A stretch of DNA of 26,550 nucleotides from DASQPR01 sp035713725. Its GTDB lineage: Bacteria; Actinomycetota; Actinomycetes; Mycobacteriales; Micromonosporaceae. The DNA lies in assembly GCA_035713725.1 (NCBI GenBank), contig DASTMZ010000220.1:1-26550 (forward strand). Direction: 5' to 3'. Positions 1 through 7,018 of this stretch are shown piece after piece (within the stretch, counting starts at the first letter, position 1; each line of letters begins with the position of its first letter). A program made the translations under genes and the position numbers. The notes under the pieces were generated by a model. That model saw nothing but the letters and a program-made list of their open reading frames with translations. It was not told the DNA's origin and searched no databases.

Positions 1-157
1 TGGTCGCGAACTGGTGGTAACTCGAGTGCAGGAATCGTTCGATGGTCTCGGCGCCAAAGAGATCGCCGAATTCGCTCCGCAGATTTGTCGCGGCCGTGCG
101 AAGCGCGAGTTGTTGGTCGACGGTGAGGTCGGATGGGTTCAGGCTAGTTTCGGTCAC
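1..157 (-). CDS. arsC: Arsenate reductase ArsC (mycothiol-type), N-terminal part only
   Basis: Only the first 52 codons are present; the gene runs off the left edge. The start is GTG with a strong GGAGG ribosome site 6 bases upstream. The visible part contains LALRTAATNLRSEF and ETIERFLHSSYHQFA, the helical N-terminal domain that precedes the low-molecular-weight phosphatase fold in actinobacterial arsenate-mycothiol transferases. The catalytic CX5R loop would lie outside the window. It overlaps the preceding ArsR-ArsC fusion gene by 14 bases, so the two are probably co-transcribed and translationally coupled. Family knowledge: such enzymes join arsenate to mycothiol in the cytoplasm, and a mycoredoxin releases arsenite. 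The assignment rests on the N-terminal domain alone plus the ars context. Confidence 0.72.
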   Translation of the reverse strand, partial: MTETSLNPSDLTVDQQLALRTAATNLRSEFGDLFGAETIERFLHSSYHQFAT

Positions 158-842
158 GGCTGCCTCCGGGCAGGTGGACGGCTTGCGCCAGTCGGTCGAG
201 GCGGGTGGCAATCTCGGCAAACGCGGCTTCGAATGCGGCGTCGGTGTCCACGATCGCGGGGTCCGCTACTGACCAGTGCAATCGTTTGATGGCCGCAGGC
301 ATCTGCTCGTGTGCGTTGTCGCAGACCGCGACAACGAGATCGTCGTTACGGAGCACGTCCTTGACGTCCCTGGTGAGAGGCGGCCGGTCGAGGCTGACAC
401 GGTGCCGCCGTGCCACCGCGATCGTGCGAGGGTGCACAGTGCCTGGCTGGGTGCCAGCGGAAACGGCTGGCACAGAGCTGCGGTCGGGCCACAAGGCGGC
501 GGCAAGCTGGGAGCGCGCCGAGTTGTGGGTGCAGACGAAGACGATCCGCGCGGCTGGCGCTGCCATCGCATTGCCAACTGCACCCGCAACCTCGAGATTG
601 AGTCGGACGTAGGTGCGCCGAGCGTCGCCGTGGGACCGGGATCGATCGACGACGCCCGCGTCTTGCAGGACCCGCAGATGGTGGGCAACAAGGTTAGTCG
701 GCATGGTCAGGTGCGCGCCGATCTCACCGGGTGCCGCATCGCCGAGCGCGAGCATGTCGACGATCGCAAGCCGTGCTGGCTCACCGAGCGCGGCGTGCAC
801 CCGCGCTCGCTTGACGATCTCATCAGACCAGTCAGCCGACAT
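144..842 (-). CDS. ArsR repressor fused to an arsenate-reductase/LMW-phosphatase domain
   Basis: A 232-residue fusion. Residues about 8-90 are an ArsR/SmtB winged helix (EPARLAIVDML, then NLVAHHLRVLQDAGVV as recognition helix). Residues about 97-222 are a low-molecular-weight phosphatase/ArsC fold with the CX5R loop VCTHNSARS (Cys104, Arg110), a second Cys174 in VAVCDNAHEQ and the acid Asp194 in ADPA. ArsR-ArsC fusions are known from actinobacteria. The ArsR half contains no cysteine at all, so the usual Cys-based arsenite sensor site is missing; the phosphatase Cys residues or another effector could serve instead (inference). The ATG at 842 is preceded at a leaderless distance by a TTGACA promoter overlapped by a palindrome. 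The gene overlaps the next arsC by 14 bases. Confidence 0.88.
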   Translation of the reverse strand: MSADWSDEIVKRARVHAALGEPARLAIVDMLALGDAAPGEIGAHLTMPTNLVAHHLRVLQDAGVVDRSRSHGDARRTYVRLNLEVAGAVGNAMAAPAARIVFVCTHNSARSQLAAALWPDRSSVPAVSAGTQPGTVHPRTIAVARRHRVSLDRPPLTRDVKDVLRNDDLVVAVCDNAHEQMPAAIKRLHWSVADPAIVDTDAAFEAAFAEIATRLDRLAQAVHLPGGSRDRN

Positions 843-844
843 TG

Positions 845-862
845 AGTCAATGATCACTGACT
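845..862. promoter_or_regulatory. ArsR-type operator palindrome over the promoter of the ArsR-ArsC fusion
   Basis: AGTCAATGATCACTGACT is an 18-bp palindrome with one mismatched pair, centred on TGATCA. It covers the -10 element of the promoter that drives the fusion gene and ends 3 bases before its start codon, the expected place for an autorepressor. Binding by this ArsR domain is inferred from position. Confidence 0.6.
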
Positions 863-878
863 GATGTCGCGCTGTCAA
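850..878 (-). promoter_or_regulatory. Promoter of the ArsR-ArsC fusion gene, likely leaderless
   Basis: On the minus strand a perfect -35 TTGACA (878-873) is followed by a 17-base spacer and GATCAT (855-850) as -10. The ATG begins 7 bases after the -10, so transcription would start at or next to the start codon. No Shine-Dalgarno sequence is seen before the ATG, which fits a leaderless mRNA. Confidence 0.6.
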
Positions 879-913
879 CGTGGCGATGCCCCTGAGCGCA
901 TCTGATCGACGGT

Positions 914-1414
914 TTAGATGTTGGGACTGCGACGTTCGATCAAGGTGACGTCGCGCCACACGCCATGGTGCTGACCGAGGCGTTGCCGGGTGCCGACGAC
1001 GCGGAAGCCGGCTGCCGCGTGCAATGCAAGACTTGCCGAGTTCTCCGGGAAGATGCCCGACTGAATGGTCCACACCCCGGCTGCCTCGGTGGACTCGATG
1101 AGGCGCGCCAGCAGGCGCTGGCCGATGTGCCGGCCACGATGATCCGGATGTACGTAGACCGAGTGCTCGACGACACCGGCGTAGACACATCGGTCCGAGA
1201 CCGGCGTGCAGGCGGTCCAGCCGACCACGGTGCCGACGGCGTCGACCGCGACGTAGCGATGTTCCTCGGAATGGTCCGCGGTAAATCGACCCCACGGCGG
1301 GGCGATCGCCTCGAAGGTCGCGTTGCCTTCGTCGATGCCGTACTGGTAGATGGCCAGCACTGCATTGGCGTGCGCGTCCCGCATCGGCTCGATGGTGATC
1401 ACGCTTGCCGTCAA
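914..1414 (-). CDS. arsN: GNAT acetyltransferase, ArsN-like (arsinothricin/phosphinothricin type)
   Basis: A 166-residue protein of the Gcn5-related N-acetyltransferase fold. Residues about 10-50 resemble the phosphinothricin acetyltransferase group (AVLAIYQYGIDEGNATFE). The acetyl-CoA loop is in VHPDHRGRHIGQRLLARLI (Q/RxxGxG/A type), and the C-terminal part has GIFPENSASLALHAAAGFR. Members of this subgroup found in ars operons (ArsN1) acetylate the amino group of arsinothricin and so detoxify it; phosphinothricin is the alternative substrate. The start is TTG, overlapping the aquaporin stop codon (TTGA), chosen because GGGAG lies at good distance upstream; the internal GTG at 1402 has no such site. 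Its place inside the ars operon supports the ArsN reading over a generic acetyltransferase. Confidence 0.75.
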   Translation of the reverse strand: MTASVITIEPMRDAHANAVLAIYQYGIDEGNATFEAIAPPWGRFTADHSEEHRYVAVDAVGTVVGWTACTPVSDRCVYAGVVEHSVYVHPDHRGRHIGQRLLARLIESTEAAGVWTIQSGIFPENSASLALHAAAGFRVVGTRQRLGQHHGVWRDVTLIERRSPNI

Positions 1415-2142
1415 GATCGTGCTCCCGTCTCAACGAACTCGACCGGTTGGCTCGCCAGCGACTCCGCCGCTCGCGGATAAACGATTGCGAGCACGGCCAC
1501 GCCGATGACTCCGCCGATGGCCTGTGCGGCGATGAAGCCTAAGACCGAGCCCGGTGCGATGCCGGCGAACGTGTCGCTGAACGTACGCCCGATCGTGACC
1601 GCGGGGTTCGCGAACGACGTCGATGACGTGAACCAGTACGCGGCACCGATGTAAGCACCCACCGCGACCGGAGTCACGGCGGTCCGACCTGTCCGAACCA
1701 GCGAAAAGATCAGCAGGACCAGTCCCGCTGTCGCGACAACTTCGCCGAGCCACAGGTGCGCCGCCGTTCGGTCGGTGTGCGACCAGGACACGGCAGGCAA
1801 CCCGTACATCGCATTGGCCAATACCGCACCGCCGATGCCGCCAACCGACTGGGCAACGATGTATGCGCCGGCCTCCCAAGCGCGCGAGCCGGTGTCGCGG
1901 CGACGCAACCACCAGTCTGCGGTTGTCACGACCGGATTGAAGTGTGCTCCGGACGCCGGGCCGAACACTAGAATCAGCACACCCAGGGCCAGCGCGGTCG
2001 CGAACGCGTTCTCGAGCAACTGCACACCGACATCACCGGGCGACAGCCTGGCGGCCGCGATCCCCGAACCCACGACTGCGGTCACTAGCAGCGCCGTACC
2101 TAGCAGTTCGGCCAGTAGGCGGCGTACGAGCGAAGCGGTCAT
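1411..2142 (-). CDS. aqpS: Aquaglyceroporin (MIP family), probable arsenite channel
   Basis: A 243-residue integral membrane protein with about six hydrophobic segments and the two half-helix loops of the MIP family: HFNPVVT in the first half and ANPAVTIGR in the second, where both Asn-Pro-Val/Ala boxes are intact. It lies between arsR and arsN, overlapping each by 4 bases (ATGA and TTGA), so all three are one translationally coupled operon. In ars operons lacking a pump, AqpS-type channels let arsenite made by ArsC flow out down its gradient. No arsB or acr3 gene is visible here, which supports that role. Water or glycerol transport is the alternative by fold alone. Confidence 0.85.
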   Translation of the reverse strand: MTASLVRRLLAELLGTALLVTAVVGSGIAAARLSPGDVGVQLLENAFATALALGVLILVFGPASGAHFNPVVTTADWWLRRRDTGSRAWEAGAYIVAQSVGGIGGAVLANAMYGLPAVSWSHTDRTAAHLWLGEVVATAGLVLLIFSLVRTGRTAVTPVAVGAYIGAAYWFTSSTSFANPAVTIGRTFSDTFAGIAPGSVLGFIAAQAIGGVIGVAVLAIVYPRAAESLASQPVEFVETGARS

Positions 2143-2507
2143 CGGACCGCGGCTGCGACGCTCGACGCGTCAAGCAACTGGGACAGCGCACCGAGTGCGG
2201 CCGGGATGATCCAGTAGTAGACCCATGTGCCACGCCGCTCGCAGTCGATCAGCCCAGCCTCACGCAACACCCGGAGGTGGTGCGAGATGGTCGGGCCGGT
2301 GACAGCGAACGCATCGGTCAGCTCGCAGACGCATACCTCGCCACCGCCACGCGCGGCAATCAACGACAGCAGCCGAAGGCGCACCGGATCACCGAGTGCC
2401 TTGAACCCGCGCGCCAGATCGGTCGCGACGTCCTCGGTCAACGACTCGCTGACCATCGGCGTGCAGCAGCCCGTTTTGACGTCGTAGAGCGGCAGCTGTT
2501 TAGACAC
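2139..2507 (-). CDS. arsR: ArsR-family arsenite-responsive repressor
   Basis: A 122-residue winged-helix repressor. The core runs from FKALGDPVRLRLLSLIA to GPTISHHLRVLREAGLI and the wing ERRGTWVYYWI. Two cysteine sets suit As(III) binding: Cys14-Cys15 in the N-terminal TGCCTP and Cys59/Cys61 in EVCVCELTD. An N-terminal Cys pair together with a helix cysteine is the type of site known for Corynebacterium ArsR. The start was set at GTG 2507 because the sequence from there matches the family; the reading frame continues upstream without family similarity. The 3' end overlaps the aquaporin start (ATGA). It probably represses its own operon and the divergent arsI. Confidence 0.9.
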   Translation of the reverse strand: MSKQLPLYDVKTGCCTPMVSESLTEDVATDLARGFKALGDPVRLRLLSLIAARGGGEVCVCELTDAFAVTGPTISHHLRVLREAGLIDCERRGTWVYYWIIPAALGALSQLLDASSVAAAVR

Positions 2508-2572
2508 CCGTTTATCTTGACAGGCGTCAAGACAGCGTGCAAGGCTCTGTCTAGATGAACGTCTAAACAGCT
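2494..2572. promoter_or_regulatory. Divergent arsR/arsI control region with nested inverted repeats
   Basis: A perfect 7-bp inverted repeat TCTTGAC-aggc-GTCAAGA lies at 2515-2532. Around it, a perfect 12-bp inverted pair, AGCTGTTTAGAC (2494-2505) and GTCTAAACAGCT (2561-2572), spans the whole region; a further GTCTA at 2549 repeats the element 12 bases before that at 2561. On the minus strand TTGCAC, 17 bases, CAAGAT and 6 bases lead into the arsR GTG, a possible leaderless promoter whose -10 lies in the inner palindrome. The plus-strand promoter for arsI is less clear. Confidence 0.55.
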
Positions 2573-2594
2573 TCGCGATCTCTGGAGGCAGATC

Positions 2595-3047
2595 ATGTCC
2601 CGTGTTCAATTGGCGCTGCGGGTAGCCGACCTCGAAGGTTCGGTTGACTTCTACGCAAAGCTGTTCGGCGTCCAGCCGGCCAAGCGCCGCCCCGGTTACG
2701 CGAACTTCGCGATCGACGTACCGCCGCTCAAGCTCGTGCTCATCGAGGGCGCAACAGGACAGCCGACCGTCATCGATCATCTGGGTGTCGAGGTGTTCAG
2801 CGGCGAGGAGGTCACCGCCGCGGCCCAGCGCCTCACCGACCTCGGGCTGGCCACCGACTCCGAGGAAGACACCGAGTGCTGCTATGCCCTGCAGGACAAG
2901 GTGTGGGTACGCGGACCGGGCGACGAGCCGTGGGAGGTCTACGTGGTCAAGTCCGACGCCGACACGCTGACCAAGGCAGCCGATAGCGTGTGCTGTGCGC
3001 AGAGTTCTGCCAGCGGCCCGTCTTCGGGAGCGGCGTCCTGCTGCTGA
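2595..3047 (+). CDS. arsI: ArsI/CadI-type C-As lyase (VOC dioxygenase)
   Basis: A 150-residue vicinal-oxygen-chelate protein. The expected Fe(II) ligands are present by pattern: Gln5 (RVQLALRV), His62 (IDHLGVEV) and Glu114 (PWEVYVV). The substrate-binding vicinal pair is Cys95-Cys96 in EEDTECCYALQDK, the signature of ArsI/CadI. ArsI cleaves the carbon-arsenic bond of trivalent methyl- or aromatic arsenicals, giving arsenite. The C-terminal tail carries two extra Cys-Cys pairs (133-134 and 149-150), perhaps additional metalloid ligands. The ATG has GGAGG 6 bases upstream. It is divergent from arsR and shares its operator region. A cadmium-induced CadI role is the closely related alternative name. 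Confidence 0.88.
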   Translation: MSRVQLALRVADLEGSVDFYAKLFGVQPAKRRPGYANFAIDVPPLKLVLIEGATGQPTVIDHLGVEVFSGEEVTAAAQRLTDLGLATDSEEDTECCYALQDKVWVRGPGDEPWEVYVVKSDADTLTKAADSVCCAQSSASGPSSGAASCC

Positions 3048-3098
3048 CGAGGCACTTTCAGGACTCGTGAACGCGCCCCGTAGCCCATCCGTGAGTGG

Positions 3099-3123
3099 AT
3101 CTAGAATGGCCAGCGTTCTGGAT
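3099..3123. promoter_or_regulatory. Possible operator and -10 element upstream of the LysR gene
   Basis: ATCTAGAA and TTCTGGAT form an inverted pair with 7 of 8 matches and a 9-base spacer. The left arm contains TAGAAT (3102-3107), a good -10 element with start expected near 3114, about 30 bases before the LysR GTG. No clear -35 was found. The overlap would suit autoregulation; this is inference. Confidence 0.35.
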
Positions 3124-3145
3124 GCCGCGCACGGAAGGACGACGT

Positions 3146-4102
3146 GTGACGCCGACGCAGCTGCGCGCCTTCGCCGCCGTCGCGCGGCTCGGTTCGGTCA
3201 AGCGTGCCGCGGCCGACCTCGAGGTCACCGAGGCCGCGGTCTCGTTGCACGTCGGCCAGTTGCGCAAGGAGCTTGGCGACAGGCTGTTTGTCCGTACGTC
3301 CTCCGGGCTCGCGTTCACCCCGGGTGGCCTGCGCCTCGCCAGTCGGGCGGCCGAGATGTTGAGCCTGCAGGACCGTACGATCATCGAGGTACGCCAGGCG
3401 GGCGGCGGCCGTCGCCTGTTGCGGGTGGCCACCTCGGCACTGTTCGCTGAGCACGCGGCGCCCGGCCTGATCGAGTTGTTCGCGGAGCGCGCCAATGATC
3501 TCGACGTCGAGCTCAGCAGTCATAACCCACGCCACTTCGAGTCGCTGTTGCTCAGCCGTACCGTTGACGCGGCGATCGGACCGCAGCCGACCAACCTGGA
3601 TGCGTCGATCGTCAGCACGCACTTCCTGAACTACCAAGTGGTCGCGGTCGCGAGCCCGGATAATCCGATCGCGAGAATCGTGCCGGGCGTGGGTGCATTG
3701 CGCGATCAGATGTGGCTGCTCGGTCCGTCGGCGGCGTACGACACCGAGGTCATCCCGGAGATGCTGCGCCGCATCAACGTCCCCGAAGACCACCAACGCA
3801 TCTTCCAGAGCCATGCGGCCGCGGTCGAAGAAGCCAAGCGGGGCAAGGGATTGGCGCCGGCCGTGTCGTTCGCGGTGTCGCAGAATCTGGCCAACGGCGA
3901 CCTGAAGCGGGTGTCGTCGCCGGCGCTGCAGGCTCAGGGCGCATGGAGCATCCTCACGCTGGCCGCGCGCCAGGCGCCGTCGGCCGCCGAAGAACTGGCG
4001 CGGTTCGTCACGACACCGCGCGCCACCCAAGCGATGTTGCGCGGCGCTGGCGTCACGGTCGGCCGCTTCAAGCCGTCGATTCACGTGACGCTCTGGAGCT
4101 AG
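3146..4102 (+). CDS. LysR-type transcriptional regulator of the cox locus
   Basis: A 318-residue LysR-family activator or repressor. The N-terminal winged helix (TQLRAFAAVARLGSVKRAA, then VSLHVGQLRKELGDRLFVR) is followed by the usual linker helix and a periplasmic-binding-like effector domain from about residue 75 onward. The GTG at 3146 was chosen because it has GGAAGGA about 7 bases upstream and opens directly into the family N-terminus; an upstream ATG at 3095 would add 17 non-conserved residues and precede the likely -10. The stop lies 17 bases from the stop of the minus-strand coxL. LysR regulators often sit beside form I CODH genes, so control of the two cox operons is likely, but the effector is unknown. 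Confidence 0.85.
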   Translation: MTPTQLRAFAAVARLGSVKRAAADLEVTEAAVSLHVGQLRKELGDRLFVRTSSGLAFTPGGLRLASRAAEMLSLQDRTIIEVRQAGGGRRLLRVATSALFAEHAAPGLIELFAERANDLDVELSSHNPRHFESLLLSRTVDAAIGPQPTNLDASIVSTHFLNYQVVAVASPDNPIARIVPGVGALRDQMWLLGPSAAYDTEVIPEMLRRINVPEDHQRIFQSHAAAVEEAKRGKGLAPAVSFAVSQNLANGDLKRVSSPALQAQGAWSILTLAARQAPSAAEELARFVTTPRATQAMLRGAGVTVGRFKPSIHVTLWS

Positions 4103-4119
4103 CGGCGGTTGCGCGCGGC

Positions 4120-6522
4120 TCAGACCGGCGGCCGGCCACGACCGTTGATGGCCTCCCACAGTCGCGACGGCGTCAGCGGCATGTCGGCGTGCCGGATGCC
4201 GAACGGTTTCAGCGCATCCATCACGGCGTTCACCACCGCCGGTGGTGAGCCGACCGTCGCGCACTCGCCGATGCCCTTCGCGCCGATCGGGTGGTAGGGC
4301 GACGGCGTGACCGTGAATCCGGTTTCCCAGTCCGGCACCTCCAACGCCGTCGGCAGCAGGTAGTCCATCAGCGAGGCGCCAAGACAGTTGCCGGCATCGT
4401 CGAACGAGATCATCTCCATGAGCGCCATGCCAACGCCGTCGGTCAGCCCGCGGTGCACCTGGCCTTCGATGATCATCGGGTTGATGCGGGTACCACAATC
4501 GTCCACCGCGATGAACCGGCGTACCGTGACGACCGCCGTACCCGGATCGACGTCCACCACGCAGACGTACGCACCGAACGGGTACGTGAGATTGTCGGGG
4601 TTGTAGTGGATCTGGGCGTCGAGCGCACCCTCGAGTCCGACCGGCAACTCGATGACGCCGTGCGCCTGCATCGCGATGTCCCGCATGGATATCGCGGTGT
4701 CCGGGTCGCCGATGACGTGGAACGAGCCCTTCGCCCACACCAGATCGTCCACCGACGCCTCGAGCACCTCGGCCGCGATGAGCCGGGCCTTGTCGCGCAC
4801 CTTGCGGGCGACAAGGACAGTCGCCGCACCGGAGACCGATGTGGACCGACTGCCGTAGGTTCCCATCCCGAACGGCGTCTGATCGGTGTCACCGTGCACC
4901 ACCGTGATGTCCGCCGGCGGAATGCCGAGTTCTTCGGAAACGATCTGCGCGAAGGTGGTCTCGTGGCCCTGCCCCTGCGTCTGACAAGACACGCGCAGCA
5001 CCGCGGTACCCGTCGGATGTACGCGCAACTCCGCGCCGTCGGCCATGCCCAAGCCCATGATGTCCATGTGTTTGCGTGGCCCGGCGCCGACCGCCTCGGT
5101 GAAGAACGAGATGCCGATGCCCATCAACTCGCCGCGTTCACGTCGCTCCGCCTGCTCGCGTCGTAGTTCGTCGTACCCGGCGATGCGCAATGCCTCGCGG
5201 AGCGTCGGCTCGTAGTTGCCGGAGTCGTAGACCCAGCCGGTCTTCGTCAGATATGGGAACTGTTCCGGCTTCAGCAGGTTCTTCAGGCGCACTTGCACCG
5301 GGTCCATGCCCAACTCGTACGCGAGACAGTCGACCAGACGCTCGACGAGATAGACCGCCTCGGTGATCCGGAACGAGCAGGAGTAGGCGATCCCGCCCGG
5401 CGCCTTGTTGGTGTAGACGGCCGTCATGGCGCAATACGCTGCCTGGATGTCGTAGCTGCCGGTGAACACGCCGAAGAACCCGGCCGGATACTTCGACGGC
5501 GCCGCGACTCCGTTGAACGCGCCATGGTCGGCGAGCACATGGGTACGGATCGCGAGGATCCTGCCGTCGCTCGCAGCCGCGATGTCGCCCCGCATGATGT
5601 AGTCGCGCGCGAAGGCAGTGCTGGTGAGGTTCTCGGAACGGTCCTCCATCCATTTGACGGGCTTTCCGGTCAGTTGCGAGGCGACGATGGCACAGAGATA
5701 GCCGGGGTAGATCGGCACCTTGTTGCCGAAGCCGCCACCGATGTCCGGCGAAATCACTCGGATCTTGTGCTCGGGTAGGCCGGCGACCATCGCGTAGAGG
5801 GTGCGGTGCGCGTGCGGAGCTTGCGTGGTGCACCACATCGTAAGCGCGCCGTCGATCTGGTCGTAGTCGGCGATCGCACCGCATGTCTCCAGCGGTGCGG
5901 GATGTACGCGCGGATACACCATGTCCTGGCTGACCACAACGTCGGCGCTCGCGAACACCGCGTCGGTGGTCGCCTTGTCGCCGGTCTCCCAGTCGAAGCA
6001 GTGATTGTCGGTCTTGCCGTCGAGGTCGTCGCGGATCAGCGGAGCGGACGCGTCGAGTGCGCTACGCGCGTCCACCACCGCCGGCAACTGCTCGTAGTCG
6101 ACGTCGATCAGTTCGAGCGCGTCGCGTGCCGCGTAGCGGTCCTCCGCGACGACGAACGCGACCTCCTGACCCTGGAAGCGCACCTTGTCCGTGGCGAGCA
6201 CGGCCTGTACGTCGTTCGACAGCGTCGGCATCCATGCGAGGCCGCGCTCGGCGAGCATGCCACCGCTGACGACGAGCTTGACCTTCGGATGTGCCTGCGC
6301 CGCGCTGACGTCCACACTGCGGATCCGCCCGTGCGCGATCGGCGAGCGCAGGATCGCGAGGTGCAGCATGCCGGGCAACTGGATGTCGTCAACGAATCGG
6401 CCCTTGCCACGGATGAAGCGCGGATCCTCCTTGCGCAACATCCGGCCGTGTCCGACCGGCGTGAGGTTGTTGTCCACGAACGGATTCGCTGGCGCCGTCC
6501 CGGATTGCGCGCGGTCGCTCAT
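4120..6522 (-). CDS. coxL: CODH large subunit homologue, variant loop AYSCSFR (copy 1)
   Basis: An 800-residue molybdenum hydroxylase large subunit of CoxL length. Visible landmarks are the N-terminal RKEDPRFIRGKGRFVDDI, PDIGGGFGNKVPIYPGY (cofactor loop), the active-site loop AYSCSFR at residues 379-385 with Cys382, GQGHETTFAQI, and the C-terminal IGAKGIGECATVG with the conserved glutamate of GxGE. Form I CODH has AYRCSFR; here the Arg before the Cys is Ser. The Cys that carries the Cu-S bridge is kept, so CO oxidation is possible but not certain. The gene is last in a coxM-coxS-coxL operon; ATG 6522 overlaps the coxS stop by one base (TGATG), and a GTG three bases earlier is an alternative. 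The partner copy lies at 10003-12390. Confidence 0.9.
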   Translation of the reverse strand: MSDRAQSGTAPANPFVDNNLTPVGHGRMLRKEDPRFIRGKGRFVDDIQLPGMLHLAILRSPIAHGRIRSVDVSAAQAHPKVKLVVSGGMLAERGLAWMPTLSNDVQAVLATDKVRFQGQEVAFVVAEDRYAARDALELIDVDYEQLPAVVDARSALDASAPLIRDDLDGKTDNHCFDWETGDKATTDAVFASADVVVSQDMVYPRVHPAPLETCGAIADYDQIDGALTMWCTTQAPHAHRTLYAMVAGLPEHKIRVISPDIGGGFGNKVPIYPGYLCAIVASQLTGKPVKWMEDRSENLTSTAFARDYIMRGDIAAASDGRILAIRTHVLADHGAFNGVAAPSKYPAGFFGVFTGSYDIQAAYCAMTAVYTNKAPGGIAYSCSFRITEAVYLVERLVDCLAYELGMDPVQVRLKNLLKPEQFPYLTKTGWVYDSGNYEPTLREALRIAGYDELRREQAERRERGELMGIGISFFTEAVGAGPRKHMDIMGLGMADGAELRVHPTGTAVLRVSCQTQGQGHETTFAQIVSEELGIPPADITVVHGDTDQTPFGMGTYGSRSTSVSGAATVLVARKVRDKARLIAAEVLEASVDDLVWAKGSFHVIGDPDTAISMRDIAMQAHGVIELPVGLEGALDAQIHYNPDNLTYPFGAYVCVVDVDPGTAVVTVRRFIAVDDCGTRINPMIIEGQVHRGLTDGVGMALMEMISFDDAGNCLGASLMDYLLPTALEVPDWETGFTVTPSPYHPIGAKGIGECATVGSPPAVVNAVMDALKPFGIRHADMPLTPSRLWEAINGRGRPPV

Positions 6523-7016
6523 CACTCACCGTCCGCTGCGACGGACGTGCGCGTACCGGCCTGCTCGGCGGCGGCCCATTTGACCGAGCGCACGATCGTG
6601 GCGTAGCCGGTGCAGCGACAGACCTGGCCCGAGATCGCCTCGCGGATCTCGTCGTCCGACGGATCCGGATTGCGGTCGAGGAGCGCTCGCGCGGTCATCA
6701 GCATGCCGGGCGTACAGAATCCGCATTGCAGCCCGTGGCATTCCATGAAACCGCGCTGCACCGGATCAAGTTCACCGAACCGCTCCAGATCCTCGACGGT
6801 GCGCACCTCGTGGCCACCGGCCATGGCGGCCAACACCGTGCACGACTTCACCGGCTCACCGTCGAGCCACACCGCGCACGCGCCGCAGTTGCTCGTGTCG
6901 CAGCCCCAATGCGTACCAGTCAATCCCAAATGGTCACGGAGGAAATGCACCAGCAGCAGCCGACCCTCGATCTCGCGGGTCACGTCCACGCCGTTGACCC
7001 TCATCGTGACGTACAT
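6522..7016 (-). CDS. coxS: CODH small iron-sulfur subunit (copy 1)
   Basis: A 164-residue two-[2Fe-2S] protein. The plant-type ferredoxin cluster is bound by Cys39, 44, 47 and 59 (WGCDTSNCGAC and VKSC). The second cluster of the helical domain uses Cys98, 101, 133 and 135 (LQCGFCTPGM and CRCTGY). It passes electrons from the Mo site of CoxL to the FAD of CoxM. The start at 7016 lies 2 bases after the coxM stop and has a GGAAGAGG site within the end of coxM. The frame stays open further upstream but without family similarity. Order M-S-L is the form I order. Confidence 0.95.
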   Translation of the reverse strand: MYVTMRVNGVDVTREIEGRLLLVHFLRDHLGLTGTHWGCDTSNCGACAVWLDGEPVKSCTVLAAMAGGHEVRTVEDLERFGELDPVQRGFMECHGLQCGFCTPGMLMTARALLDRNPDPSDDEIREAISGQVCRCTGYATIVRSVKWAAAEQAGTRTSVAADGE

Positions 7017-7018
7017 GG

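Noticed and set aside
3101..4738. 545-codon minus-strand frame opposite the LysR gene and coxL end
   Set aside because: It is antisense to the LysR gene and out of frame with coxL; composition is that of a shadow frame, and no domain was seen.
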